From Deltaproteobacteria bacterium HGW-Deltaproteobacteria-15 (GTDB lineage: Bacteria; Desulfobacterota; DSM-4660; Desulfatiglandales; HGW-15), in NCBI GenBank assembly GCA_002840535.1, contig PHBH01000025.1, forward strand, positions 1 to 64,000: 64,000 bases of DNA, in the 5' to 3' direction. Positions 8,277 to 16,825 of this stretch are shown here, piece by piece; position 1 is the stretch's first letter, and each line of letters begins with the position of its first letter. Under the pieces are notes generated by a model, which was not told the origin of the DNA, ran no database searches, and saw only the letters and a program-made list of their open reading frames with translations. Made by a program: the position numbers and the translations under genes.

Positions 8277-8411
8277 ATGCATAAATGTGGTATTTGCGGA
8301 AAAGAAATGGAAAAACGGCCTAGAGTCACCGACGACGGGAAATGCAGCCAGTGCTGTGAGGATCTGAAGATGAAAGAGAAGAAAGAAGAATTCAGCGGAT
8401 TCGAGGTCTAG
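8277..8411 (+). CDS. 44-aa CxxC zinc-ribbon-like small protein
   Basis: A short ORF preceded by AGGAGG (8264-8269) at ideal spacing. The product begins MHKCGICGKEME and has a second cysteine cluster, CSQCC, near residue 26, followed by a Lys/Glu-rich helix and a hydrophobic end (FSGFEV). CxxC plus CxxCC suggests one bound zinc. It is followed by an intrinsic terminator, so it is probably monocistronic. The function is unknown. Confidence 0.7.
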   Translation: MHKCGICGKEMEKRPRVTDDGKCSQCCEDLKMKEKKEEFSGFEV

Positions 8412-8447
8412 ATGACCCGTTCCAGCGCAGGCTGCTCAACTATACGG

Positions 8448-8486
8448 ATGCGGGAGATGGCGAAGCACTCCCGCATATTTTATTTT
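8448..8486 (+). terminator. rho-independent terminator after the zinc-ribbon gene
   Basis: A 9-bp perfect stem, ATGCGGGAG (8448-8456) with CTCCCGCAT (8468-8476), is followed by ATTTTATTTT. It isolates the small upstream gene from the glnA promoter region. Confidence 0.75.
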
Positions 8487-8576
8487 GGACCATGGAGAAC
8501 TCCCACCTAACCGCAGCCGGGCTCCTGCAGTTGACGGACTCTGCCACACCATTTTGTAATTCTTTCCTCCCGAGAT

Positions 8577-8590
8577 CTACAAAAATGTAG
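8577..8590. promoter_or_regulatory. palindrome CTACA-N4-TGTAG, candidate activator site for glnA
   Basis: The perfect 5+4+5 palindrome is centred about 83 bp upstream of the -24 element of the glnA sigma-54 promoter, where enhancer sites for bacterial enhancer-binding proteins usually lie. A related half (TTTTGTAATT) lies about 25 bp upstream. The same box with a T spacer recurs at 47221-47234, upstream of the NifA-like activator gene. Its identity as a binding site is inference. Confidence 0.4.
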
Positions 8591-8666
8591 CTTTCTGCTT
8601 CGACCTAAAACTCCTGTCGTCTCAAAATGGATAGATCTATCCGATGGTTATCCCCGGATCCGGTGA

Positions 8667-8681
8667 TGGCACGTCTCTTGC
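8667..8681 (+). promoter_or_regulatory. sigma-54 (-24/-12) promoter of glnA
   Basis: TGGCAC, five bases, then TTGC: an exact match to the sigma-54 consensus with GG and GC at the invariant positions. It lies 87 bp upstream of the glnA ATG. Sigma-54 control of glnA by an NtrC-type activator is classic, and a sigma-54 activator gene is present at 47272-48813. Confidence 0.88.
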
Positions 8682-8768
8682 CTTTGAAGAACCGCAGCAG
8701 CTCGGCCCGGCTGATTGCCGGAGCCCGACAGATCTCTCAGGCAACGCATCTACAATGAGGAGGAAGCG

Positions 8769-10193
8769 ATGAGTGATAAAATGACGGTCAAGGATGTCCT
8801 CGGCATGATCAAGAGGGAAGGCGTTGAGATCGTGGATCTCCGGTTCATGGACTTTCCCGGCATGTGGCAACACTTTTCCATTCCCGCGCGGGAGGTTGAC
8901 GAGGAAACCTTCGAAGGCGGGCTCGGTTTCGACGGGTCGAGCATCAGGGGATGGCAGGCTATCAATGAATCGGACATGCTGGTCAAGCCTGTAGCAGGAA
9001 CGGCTTTTATCGATCCATTCCTCCAGGCGAAGACGCTGGTCATGATCTGCAACATCGCCGATCCCATCACGGGAGAGGATTACACCCGTGATCCACGAAA
9101 CATCTCCCGAAAGGCTGAACAATATTTAAAGAACTCGGGGATTGCCGAGATACCCTACTTCGGGCCTGAGGCGGAGTTTTTCATCTTCGACGACATCCGC
9201 TTCGACCAGAACGAGCATGAAGGCTACTACCACATCGACAGTGTGGAAGGAAGGTGGAATGCGGGCCGCGTGGAGACCCCGAACCTGGGCTACAAGATTC
9301 GATACAAGGAAGGCTACTTCCCTGTTCCCCCCACCGACAGCCAGCAGGATCTCCGAAGCGAGATGCTGCTCAACCTGGAAAGAATGGGCATTATGATCGA
9401 GGCTCAGCACCACGAGGTGGCCACGGCGGGCCAGGCGGAGATCGATATGCGCTTCGGCCCGCTGGTCGAGATGGCGGACAATGTGTTGAAATACAAATAC
9501 GTCATCAAGAATACGGCCAAGAAATATGGAAAGACCGTAACCTTCATGCCCAAACCTCTCTTCGGCGATAATGGGAGCGGCATGCATGTTCATATTTCTC
9601 TGTGGAAAGGAAGTCAGAATCTCTTTGCAGGGAACGGGTATGCAGGTCTTTCCGAGATGGCGCTTCATGCGATCGGGGGGATTCTGAAGCATGCCCCCTC
9701 TCTGCTGGCATTTACCTCTCCGACCACGAACAGCTACAAAAGGCTGGTCCCGGGGTTCGAGGCCCCTGTGAACCTGGCGTATTCGAGGAGAAACCGAAGC
9801 GCCGCCGTCCGGATACCTCTTTACTCCTCATCTCCCAAGGCAAAGAGGCTCGAGTTCCGTTGCCCGGATCCAAGCTGCAACCCGTACCTGGCCTTCTCTG
9901 CGATATTGATGGCCGCGATAGACGGGATTCAGAAGAAGATCAATCCCGGCGAACCCTTGGACAAGGATATCTATGATCTTCCCCCCGAAGAACTGGAGAA
10001 AGTTCCCCATACGCCAGGGTCTCTCAGGGAAGCATTGAAAGCCTTGGAGGCGGACCATGAATACCTTCTAAAGGGGGATGTCTTCACATCCGATGTGATC
10101 GAGACGTGGATCTCTTACAAGATGGAAAAAGAGGTGATCGCCGTGGATCTCAGGCCCCATCCATGGGAATTCGCCCTGTACTACGATATTTAG
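8769..10193 (+). CDS. glnA: type I glutamine synthetase
   Basis: This 474-aa GSI makes glutamine from glutamate, ammonia and ATP. The length fits the family (about 470). Visible motifs are [11 protein letters not shown] in the N-terminal beta-grasp, the ATP/metal region ([17 protein letters not shown]) and NRSAAVRIP. The conserved adenylylation Tyr402 sits in DIYDLPPEE, the context of E. coli Tyr397, so the enzyme is GSI-beta-like and should respond to the GlnE encoded next door. ATG 8769 follows GAGGAAGC and is preferred over an in-frame start at 8715. It is transcribed from the sigma-54 promoter at 8667. Confidence 0.97.
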   Translation: MSDKMTVKDVLGMIKREGVEIVDLRFMDFPGMWQHFSIPAREVDEETFEGGLGFDGSSIRGWQAINESDMLVKPVAGTAFIDPFLQAKTLVMICNIADPITGEDYTRDPRNISRKAEQYLKNSGIAEIPYFGPEAEFFIFDDIRFDQNEHEGYYHIDSVEGRWNAGRVETPNLGYKIRYKEGYFPVPPTDSQQDLRSEMLLNLERMGIMIEAQHHEVATAGQAEIDMRFGPLVEMADNVLKYKYVIKNTAKKYGKTVTFMPKPLFGDNGSGMHVHISLWKGSQNLFAGNGYAGLSEMALHAIGGILKHAPSLLAFTSPTTNSYKRLVPGFEAPVNLAYSRRNRSAAVRIPLYSSSPKAKRLEFRCPDPSCNPYLAFSAILMAAIDGIQKKINPGEPLDKDIYDLPPEELEKVPHTPGSLREALKALEADHEYLLKGDVFTSDVIETWISYKMEKEVIAVDLRPHPWEFALYYDI

Positions 10194-10245
10194 GTTCGGT
10201 CTGGATCCATTAGATCCATAGAACCTGTTCAGATCGGAAGTAAGT

Positions 10246-10277
10246 GAAGGCGCAAGGGTGACAATCCTTGCGCCTTC
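10246..10277 (+). terminator. intercistronic hairpin between glnA and glnE
   Basis: A 12-bp GC-rich stem (GAAGGCGCAAGG with CCTTGCGCCTTC) lies 50 bp after the glnA stop. No T-run follows, so it is more likely an RNA-stabilising or partial-attenuation hairpin setting a high glnA:glnE ratio than a full terminator. The rest of the 238-bp gap shows no gene. Confidence 0.5.
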
Positions 10278-10430
10278 GCGCCCCATGGCCAGCCCATTCT
10301 CCCATGCCATGCATGAAAAAACGCAAACTGTTTTGTGCTCCCCTCAATAACATAACCGTCTCATGGAGCTATAACGGTTCTTGTAAAAGCACGCTGACTC
10401 GGACATTATGAAAGACAGGAAGACCGCATC

Positions 10431-13400
10431 ATGAAGCCGGACGTAGGTTCATACCGATCAGCTTGGCCGGAGATAGACGAGAGATTCATCCGGGAACATC
10501 TCTCCCGGCTGGGCGATGCTTATTTCGAGACCTTCCGGGAACAGGAGATCTACCGGCATCTCCTCTCCCTCGGCCGCCTCACCCCTGAGCATCCGGTGGA
10601 AGTGCTCTTCAACCGGCTGGAAGAGGAGAGGGTCGAGTGCACGGTTCTCGCGTTCGATTATCCAGCCGAGTTCTCTATGATTACCGGCGTTCTGGCCGGC
10701 ATGGGGATGAGTATTTTTACAGGGGACGTTTTCACTTACGAAAGACCACCGGAAGCGATGCCCAGCGGCAAGGCTGGAAGAACGTCCTACAGACCGACCG
10801 CCGATGACCCCTTCAGGAGGAGGCGGATCATCGATCGCTTTGTCGGGGTTGTGGATACCCCCCTCGCCTATTCGGAATGGGAAGAAAACCTGAAGACGAA
10901 ACTGGAGCAGATCACCGCGCTCCTCGAGCGCGGTGGAGAACAACCCATAACAGAGGCCAAGCAGAAGGTCCAGCAGATGGTCGCCGACAGGTTTGCCCGT
11001 CAGCCGGTCCGGTCCGTGGAAATCCTTTACCCCATGCAGATGGAGATCGACAACAGCGGAAAAAATCGGACACGTCTGAGACTGGTCACAAAAGACACTC
11101 CCGGCTTCCTATACGCATTAAGCACTTCCCTCTCGCTTCACGACATTCTCATCGAACATGTCAGGATAAGAACTGCCGGGGGAAATATCGAGGATCAGAT
11201 AGACCTGGTGGACGGCCGTGGTCGGAAGATCGAAGATCCGGACAAGCTCGACCGGCTGAAGATGTCTGTTCTCATCACCAAACAATTTACTTATTTCCTC
11301 GGCAAGGCCTCGAACCCCATCAGCGCGCTCTCCCGTTTTGAGCACCTTCTCCAGGAGATTTTCCGGCAACCCGGAAATGAAAGATCCATCAACCTTCTCA
11401 CGAGTCCCAATACGCTCCAGTCCCTGGCCCGTCTTCTTGGTGCAAGCGATTTCCTGTGGGAGGACTTCATCCGCCTCCAGTATGAAACCCTCCTCCCGAT
11501 GCTTCATCGGAAATCCGTTCCCGGCGTTGCGTGGAAAAGCGATACCCTGGACAAGAGGATGAGCGAGGCGCTGGATGCGGCTGCTTCGTTCGAGGAAAAG
11601 AAGGAGAGACTGAACGGGTTCAAGGACAGGGAAATCTATCTCATCGACCTGGATCATATCCTGAATCCGGAGGTGGACTTCAGGGTTTTTGCGGAGAGGC
11701 TCACCGTTCTGGCGGAGAAGGTCGTCACGAAAGCCGCTGAGCTCGTCCATGAGGATCTCTGCAAACGCTACGGCCACCCGACCACGGTCGGCGGGCTGGA
11801 GACCAGATACGCCATTCTCGGTCTGGGAAAATTGGGCGGGGCTGCATTGGGGTATGCTTCCGACATCGAACTCCTCTTTGTGTACAGCGACAGCGGGCAA
11901 ACAAACGGCAAAATATCCATCAACAACTCCGAGTTTTTCGACCGGCTGGTCAAAGGGGTCATCGGATTCATCAGGGCGAAAAGGGAAGGCATCTTCCATG
12001 TGGACGTCCGGCTCCGTCCATTCGGAAATGCAGGCCCCCTCGCCAGCAGCCTCGATACATTCTGCAGCTATTACGGGCGAGGGGGGCAAGCCCATTCCTA
12101 CGAGCGGCTGGCCCTGGTGAGAATGCGCGCAATCGGGGGAGACGAGGGACTGGGGAGGAGGCTGGAGCGGCTCAGGGATGAAATGGTCTATTCCGCACAG
12201 GCGATCGATCTCGTGCAACTGAAGGAGCTCAGGGAAAGGCAGTTCATCGAAAATACCCGGGGGGGGAAGCTCAATGCCAAATTCAGTCCCGGCGGGCTGG
12301 TGGATCTGGAATATGGGGTCCAGATCCTGCAAGTCCTCCACGGGTCCGCATTTCACGACCTCCGGACTCCCCGTATTCACGAGGCTCTCAAGGGGCTGAA
12401 TCGTGCGGAGGTCATGTCGCAGCAGGAAATTCTTGTGCTGAGCGGCGCCTATGACTTCCTCCGCAGCCTGATCAACGGGATGCGAATGCTCCGCGGTTCG
12501 GCCAGGGACCTCTTCCTGCCTGCTCCCGAATCAGAGGAGTTCGCACACCTGGCAAGACGAATGGGTTACGAGCAGGGGGGGCCGTTGAGCCCTGCCGAGC
12601 AGCTTCGCATGGATTTCGAAACGCACACGGCAGCCGTGAGAACATTTGTTGAAAGATATTTCGGAAGGGACGTTTTGCCGGGAAAGGAACCCGGTTCGGT
12701 GGCGGATCTTGTTCTCTCCGACCAGCTGGGCGCGGATTCGGCCGCAGGGCTCCTGAAAAGCGGCGGTTTCAATGACCCCGGCCGTGCATACCTGAATTTG
12801 AAGGAACTTGCAGGTGGTGGAAGCCAGAGGAGCACGTTTGCGAGACTCGCCCTGCTCGCATTCGATGTGCTCAAGAGGGTTCCGGATCCCGATATGGCCC
12901 TGAATAACTGGGAACGGTTCATGCGTTCTCTCGGGAGCAGCGAGTTTCACTACAACCTGCTCCTCTCCCAGCCTATGAGGCTGGAGATACTTCTGAACAT
13001 TCTTGCAGGCAGTCAGTTCCTCTCGGATACGCTGATCCGGAACCCGGTTTTTCTGGACTGGGTCACGGTCCCGCGAATCCTTCACCAGGAGAGAACCAGG
13101 GAGGAAATGGAAGAGGACCTGAGGGGCATGAAACGGACCGCCCGTGGTCACCAGGAATGGTTGAACCGGCTCAGGCGCTTCAGGAGAAGGGAAATCCTGA
13201 GAATCGGAACGCGCGACATCTGTCTCAAGGTTTCTCCCCAAGTGGTAATGCGGGAGCTGACCGGCCTGGCAGAGGCGATCGTCGCCGTTGCCCTGGAAGA
13301 GCTGCTTGTGCAGGAGAAGACGAGAGTTCCGGAAATGCAGCCGGCGGAAGCAGACAGACCAAGCCGCTTCTGCGTCATGGCATTCGGAAAGCTTGGAGGC

Positions 13401-14192
13401 CGCGAACTCAACTACAGCTCGGATATCGATCTCCTGGGAGTTATGGATGATGGAGGAGAAAAGAATTTTTTCACCCATGTCATGGAGTCCCTGAGGGCAG
13501 ACCTCTCCGAGCACACGGAGGAGGGCTATGTATATCGGGTGGACCTGCGGTTGAGGCCTTTCGGGAGTTCCGGTGAGCTGGTTCCCTCCTTGTCCAGTCT
13601 GATCGGCTATTACCGAGAACAGGCATCCCTATGGGAGATTCAGGCATTGCTCAAGATCCGGCCCATCGCGGGGAACAAAGCGCTTGGCTACCGTTTCCTG
13701 GATGCCATCCGTCCCTTGCTCCTGACGGGGCGTGAGCGTGGACCGGTTGTGAATTCCATCCAGAAGATGCGCTGCCGGGCAATCACGGCCGCTCAAAAAC
13801 AGGGCGCTCCGACGGATGTCAAAAGGGGAACCGGCGGTCTCCGTGATGTGGAGTTCCTGGTTCAAGGACTGCAGCTCATCCATGCGCCGGAAAACCCTGT
13901 GCTCCTGGAAGGAAACACCCTGGCAGCACTCGGCCTCCTGAGAGAAGCCCGGATTCTCGAGCCCGGTCTTGTGGAACAGTTGCAGCAGGATTACCTGTTC
14001 CTGCGCCGGGTGGAGCATTATCTGCAAATCCTGGACGACCGCCAGATCCATGCTCTCCCCCGGGAACCCGAAGAGATGACGGCCCTCGCAAAAAGAGTCC
14101 TGGGCGTGGAGAGTGGTCCGGAGCGGTTCATGGCAGAACTGGCCGACTGTCTTGCAAGGGTGAGAAGCGCTTATAATGAGGAATTGATTTGA
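10431..14192 (+). CDS. glnE: glutamine-synthetase adenylyltransferase/deadenylase with N-terminal ACT-like region
   Basis: This 1253-aa bifunctional GlnE is about 300 residues longer than the E. coli enzyme. Two nucleotidyltransferase modules are clear: GLGKLGG...SDIE near residue 461 (deadenylase half) and FGKLGGRELNYSSDID near residue 983 (adenylylase half), each with RLRPFG downstream. The extra N terminus holds two ACT-like stretches, about residues 68-103 and 216-270; the second (LVTKDTPGFLYALS) has a typical ACT start. ACT domains bind amino acids and are known in GlnD, so this GlnE may sense glutamine directly. It lies 238 bp after glnA and is probably co-transcribed. Confidence 0.93.
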   Translation: MKPDVGSYRSAWPEIDERFIREHLSRLGDAYFETFREQEIYRHLLSLGRLTPEHPVEVLFNRLEEERVECTVLAFDYPAEFSMITGVLAGMGMSIFTGDVFTYERPPEAMPSGKAGRTSYRPTADDPFRRRRIIDRFVGVVDTPLAYSEWEENLKTKLEQITALLERGGEQPITEAKQKVQQMVADRFARQPVRSVEILYPMQMEIDNSGKNRTRLRLVTKDTPGFLYALSTSLSLHDILIEHVRIRTAGGNIEDQIDLVDGRGRKIEDPDKLDRLKMSVLITKQFTYFLGKASNPISALSRFEHLLQEIFRQPGNERSINLLTSPNTLQSLARLLGASDFLWEDFIRLQYETLLPMLHRKSVPGVAWKSDTLDKRMSEALDAAASFEEKKERLNGFKDREIYLIDLDHILNPEVDFRVFAERLTVLAEKVVTKAAELVHEDLCKRYGHPTTVGGLETRYAILGLGKLGGAALGYASDIELLFVYSDSGQTNGKISINNSEFFDRLVKGVIGFIRAKREGIFHVDVRLRPFGNAGPLASSLDTFCSYYGRGGQAHSYERLALVRMRAIGGDEGLGRRLERLRDEMVYSAQAIDLVQLKELRERQFIENTRGGKLNAKFSPGGLVDLEYGVQILQVLHGSAFHDLRTPRIHEALKGLNRAEVMSQQEILVLSGAYDFLRSLINGMRMLRGSARDLFLPAPESEEFAHLARRMGYEQGGPLSPAEQLRMDFETHTAAVRTFVERYFGRDVLPGKEPGSVADLVLSDQLGADSAAGLLKSGGFNDPGRAYLNLKELAGGGSQRSTFARLALLAFDVLKRVPDPDMALNNWERFMRSLGSSEFHYNLLLSQPMRLEILLNILAGSQFLSDTLIRNPVFLDWVTVPRILHQERTREEMEEDLRGMKRTARGHQEWLNRLRRFRRREILRIGTRDICLKVSPQVVMRELTGLAEAIVAVALEELLVQEKTRVPEMQPAEADRPSRFCVMAFGKLGGRELNYSSDIDLLGVMDDGGEKNFFTHVMESLRADLSEHTEEGYVYRVDLRLRPFGSSGELVPSLSSLIGYYREQASLWEIQALLKIRPIAGNKALGYRFLDAIRPLLLTGRERGPVVNSIQKMRCRAITAAQKQGAPTDVKRGTGGLRDVEFLVQGLQLIHAPENPVLLEGNTLAALGLLREARILEPGLVEQLQQDYLFLRRVEHYLQILDDRQIHALPREPEEMTALAKRVLGVESGPERFMAELADCLARVRSAYNEELI

Positions 14193-14328
14193 GGAGTTGA
14201 TTTCACACTGATTGTTCATTCACGGGCGGTGGGTTGCCGGTACCCCTTTGTATGGACTTCATGAAAGTATCATGGTCCAGTGCAGTGAGCGGCAAATGAA
14301 AATGTTGGGATGAAAATGATAATGGGGC

Positions 14329-14356
14329 TTGACAAAGAGTCAAAATGGGATAATCT
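14329..14356 (+). promoter_or_regulatory. sigma-70-type promoter of operon 1
   Basis: TTGACA (14329-14334), 16 bp, TAATCT (14351-14356). The conserved CCGCACAA block follows about 12 bp later and is shared with the leader of operon 2, which also has a 16-bp spacer. The transcript start would lie near 14363, leaving a leader of about 170 nt. Confidence 0.65.
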
Positions 14357-14362
14357 ACTTTA

Positions 14363-14462
14363 CACTCCGCACAACGTCGTTCGGAAAAATTTCACATATT
14401 TCAAAGAAGAGATTACGACACAGACGTCTTACTTCCTAAAGGAAGAAGACGTTTTTATTTTG
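14363..14462 (+). ncRNA. leader RNA of operon 1 ending in an intrinsic terminator (candidate attenuator)
   Basis: The terminal hairpin pairs ACGTCTTACTTCC (14424-14436) with GGAAGAAGACGT (14441-14452), one bulged A, then TTTTTATTTT. It lies 70 bp upstream of the first gene. The operon 2 leader has the same order (CCGCACAA near the start, about 60 nt, hairpin core CGTCTT-CTTCC/GGAAG-AGACG, T-run). A terminator inside a 5' leader implies regulated read-through, by riboswitch, protein or small RNA. The ligand is unknown. A 72-codon ORF across it (14310-14528) is probably spurious. Confidence 0.6.
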
Positions 14463-14531
14463 GCGCATCTCCCGGGACAGTTTCTCGAGTCTGCGAACAA
14501 GAGTGCGTCAGATGAGAGGTTTGATTGAGGC

Positions 14532-15038
14532 ATGAGGCGAAAACAGGAGTTCACGCTAGCTTTGTTTTACTGCCGGAATATCCCGGGAAGCACGGAGAAG
14601 GAGAGACAATCCCTGGAAAAGGAATACGGCGGAGCGCTTCGTCTTTTCCCCCTTCCCTGCAGCGGCAGAATGGAACCGCTCCATCTGATGAAGTCCCTCG
14701 AGGAGTTCGCCGATGCGGCTTACCTGATCACCTGTCCTGAAGGAGGTTGCAGGTATTCCGAGGGCAATACCAGGGCATCGAAGAGGGTGGCCAGGGCAGG
14801 TCTGATCCTGGCGGACATCGGCCTGGAGAAGGAGCGGATCGGAATCATAGCAAATACCCTGGGGAATCCCAGGCCTCTCGCCGCGCTTGCGAAAGAGATC
14901 ATGGAAAAGGCGGCGCGGCTCGGGCCTTCACCGGTATTTCATCCGGGGGTTCGTGGGAAAAAGGCGAGGGTTCGGAAGAGCCGGGATGCCGGCCCCATCA
15001 GGCAGGCGCTGAATGCACCCCTTGATGGGCTGAGATGA
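14532..15038 (+). CDS. MvhD-family [2Fe-2S] electron-transfer subunit, copy 1 (divergent)
   Basis: This 168-aa protein of the MvhD (F420-nonreducing hydrogenase iron-sulfur subunit) family carries electrons to HdrA in soluble complexes. It keeps LPCSGRM, CPEGGCRYSEGN and the downstream basic helix. The N-terminal CxxC is reduced to a single Cys (FYCRNIPG), so one of five family cysteines is missing. The C terminus has an extra Lys/Arg-rich tail of about 40 residues. It is the first gene of operon 1, 30 bp before metV. Reduced cysteines suggest a modified cluster or a structural role. Confidence 0.85.
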   Translation: MRRKQEFTLALFYCRNIPGSTEKERQSLEKEYGGALRLFPLPCSGRMEPLHLMKSLEEFADAAYLITCPEGGCRYSEGNTRASKRVARAGLILADIGLEKERIGIIANTLGNPRPLAALAKEIMEKAARLGPSPVFHPGVRGKKARVRKSRDAGPIRQALNAPLDGLR

Positions 15039-15067
15039 AACGCTAGAAAGGCACCAACGGAGTAGAG

Positions 15068-15736
15068 ATGATCACTGCAGAACAAAAGCCTATGGAAGAG
15101 ATCAGGGAGTCGATTGCTCCCTTTAAACGGGTTCTCGTGCTGGGATGCAATTCCTGTGTGGCCGAATGCGCGGCAGGAGGAGAAAAGGAGGCGGGGATGC
15201 TCGCGTCGGCTCTCCGATTGGCCGCAAGGATGGGCGGGAAAGATACGCTCATTCATGAAAAAAGTCTCGACCGCCAGTGTGTCAAGGAGTTCGTGATCCA
15301 GGTCGATGAGTTCGTGAATGAATATGACGTCATCCTTTCCATGGCCTGTGGTGCGGGTGTGCAGGCGGTCGGAGACATGTACCCGGAGATCCCGGTCATT
15401 CCGGCATTGAACACAGAATTCCTGGGCGAGACCAGAGACCAGGGTCTTTGGGTGGAAAACTGCCTGGGCTGCGGGGATTGCATGCTGGCTCAGTTCGGCG
15501 GCGTTTGCCCCCTGGCCCGATGCTCCAAGCAGCTCCTGAACGGGCCCTGCGGCGGCTCCAGGAACGGGATCTGTGAAATCAGGCCGGACGTGCCGTGCGC
15601 CTGGCAGGAGATCATCAACAGGCTGGAGAAATTCGGCGGTTTGGACCGGCTGGAACGGATCGTGCCCCCCAAGAACTGGTCCAGGAAGAATGGGGGAGGA
15701 CCGAGGAGCATCGTGCGGGAGGATCAGAAGAGGTGA
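15068..15736 (+). CDS. metV: MetV-like methylenetetrahydrofolate reductase C-terminal domain protein, copy 1
   Basis: This 222-aa protein of the MTHFR_C family is the partner of short MetF in acetogens. It shows a P-loop-like N terminus with Cys pairs (LGCNSCVAECAAGGEKE) and a central FxAxGxG-like segment (SMACGAGVQAVGD). A C-terminal Cys cluster (CLGCGDCM, CPLARCSK, GPCGGS, GICE) can bind Fe-S or zinc. In Moorella-type systems MetFV docks on HdrABC-MvhD. The stop lies 6 bp before the metF start, and the ATG at 15068 is preceded by an AACGGAGTAG ribosome site. Confidence 0.9.
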   Translation: MITAEQKPMEEIRESIAPFKRVLVLGCNSCVAECAAGGEKEAGMLASALRLAARMGGKDTLIHEKSLDRQCVKEFVIQVDEFVNEYDVILSMACGAGVQAVGDMYPEIPVIPALNTEFLGETRDQGLWVENCLGCGDCMLAQFGGVCPLARCSKQLLNGPCGGSRNGICEIRPDVPCAWQEIINRLEKFGGLDRLERIVPPKNWSRKNGGGPRSIVREDQKR

Positions 15737-15741
15737 AAGAG

Positions 15742-16653
15742 ATGAGTCGGTTGAAAGCAGTACTCGAAAAAGGCGGTTTTGCGGTCACCGCGGAATGCGG
15801 GCCACCGAAGGGCGCGGATCCGGATACGGTGCTTCGAAAAGGCCAACTGTTAAATGGAAAGGTGGATGCGGTCAATGTGACGGACAACCAGACCGCAATC
15901 GTCCGGATGTCGAGTCTGGCTGCCTGCACCCTCCTGAAGTCAGCCGGCATGGACCCGGTTCTTCAGGTGGTGGTGAGGGACAGGAACAGGATTGCCCTTC
16001 AATCGGACATCCTGGGTGCATCGGCCCTGGGGATCAGGAACGTGCTCTGTCTTTCAGGAGACCATCAGAGCTTCGGAAACCAGCCGCAGGCCATGGGTGT
16101 CTTTGACCTGGACTCGATCCAGTTCGTTCAGACGGTCAGGTCCATGAGGGACCAGGGCCTGGTCCTCGGAGGAGACAAACTGAGCAGGGGGCCGGATGTG
16201 TTCATCGGCGCGGCCGCGAATCCTTTTGCGGACCCCATGGCGTTCCGGGCCGTCCGGCTCGCCAAGAAGATTGCCGCAGGTGCAGAGTTCATCCAGACAC
16301 AATGCATCTACAATCTGGAGAGATTCGAAACCTGGATGGGACTGGTCAGAGATCGGGGCCTGCATGAGAAGGCGTTTATCCTGGGCGGGGTGACCCCGCT
16401 CAAATCCGCCAAAATGGCCAAGTACATGAGAGACAAGGTCTCGGGCATGGATATCCCGGATCAGGTCATCGAGCGGATGGAAAAGGTTCCTCCCGGAAAA
16501 CAGAGGGAGGAGGGAATCAGGATTTGTGTGGAGACGGTCGAGAGGCTGAAGGAGATGCCCGGGGTGAAAGGGGTGCACATCATGGCCATCGAGTGGGAAG
16601 ATGCGGTAGGGGAGATCGTAGAAAAGGCAGGGCTGCTGCCGAGACCGTCATGA
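15742..16653 (+). CDS. metF: 5,10-methylenetetrahydrofolate reductase, MetF family, copy 1
   Basis: This 303-aa TIM-barrel flavoprotein interconverts methylene-H4F and methyl-H4F, the last step of the methyl branch of the Wood-Ljungdahl pathway. The catalytic-Glu region reads TAECGPPKGAD, followed by NVTDNQTA, VVRDRNRIALQSD and LCLSGDHQ, all typical. ATG 15742 follows GAGGTGAAAGAG and gives the family length; an upstream in-frame extension to 15595 overlaps metV and is rejected. With MetV and MvhD it forms the core of operon 1. The electron donor cannot be read from MetF itself. Confidence 0.93.
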   Translation: MSRLKAVLEKGGFAVTAECGPPKGADPDTVLRKGQLLNGKVDAVNVTDNQTAIVRMSSLAACTLLKSAGMDPVLQVVVRDRNRIALQSDILGASALGIRNVLCLSGDHQSFGNQPQAMGVFDLDSIQFVQTVRSMRDQGLVLGGDKLSRGPDVFIGAAANPFADPMAFRAVRLAKKIAAGAEFIQTQCIYNLERFETWMGLVRDRGLHEKAFILGGVTPLKSAKMAKYMRDKVSGMDIPDQVIERMEKVPPGKQREEGIRICVETVERLKEMPGVKGVHIMAIEWEDAVGEIVEKAGLLPRPS

Positions 16654-16668
16654 TGAACATTGAATTGA

Positions 16669-16790
16669 TTGAACCGCGAAGACGCGAAGAGCGCAAGGAA
16701 GAACGAGAGAATTTGTTTTTCAGCTGCCGGGAGCAGCTCCGGCAGCTGAAAAAATCTATTCTTGGCGTACTTGGCGTCTTGGCGGTTGAA
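16669..16790. repeat. palindromic element with 9-bp-periodic arms and 15-bp hairpin
   Basis: The left arm TTGAACCGCGAAGACGCGAA and the right arm ending TTGGCGTCTTGGCGGTTGAA are reverse complements with a 9-bp internal rhythm. They flank a perfect 15-bp stem, TTTTTCAGCTGCCGG (16716-16730) with CCGGCAGCTGAAAAA (16739-16753). The element fills the gap between metF and the next gene of the operon. Confidence 0.65.
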
Positions 16791-16825
16791 GCCGAATCCT
16801 ATTTTGAATCAGTCGGGAAACCGCT

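Noticed and set aside
11118-12380. 420-codon minus-strand frame inside glnE, and a similar 515-codon frame at 20115-21662
   Set aside because: Both are fully antisense to conserved domains and lack ribosome sites or known motifs.
14310-14528. 72-codon ORF before mvhD 1
   Set aside because: It spans the promoter and the terminator hairpin of the operon 1 leader; no ribosome site and no counterpart in the operon 2 leader.
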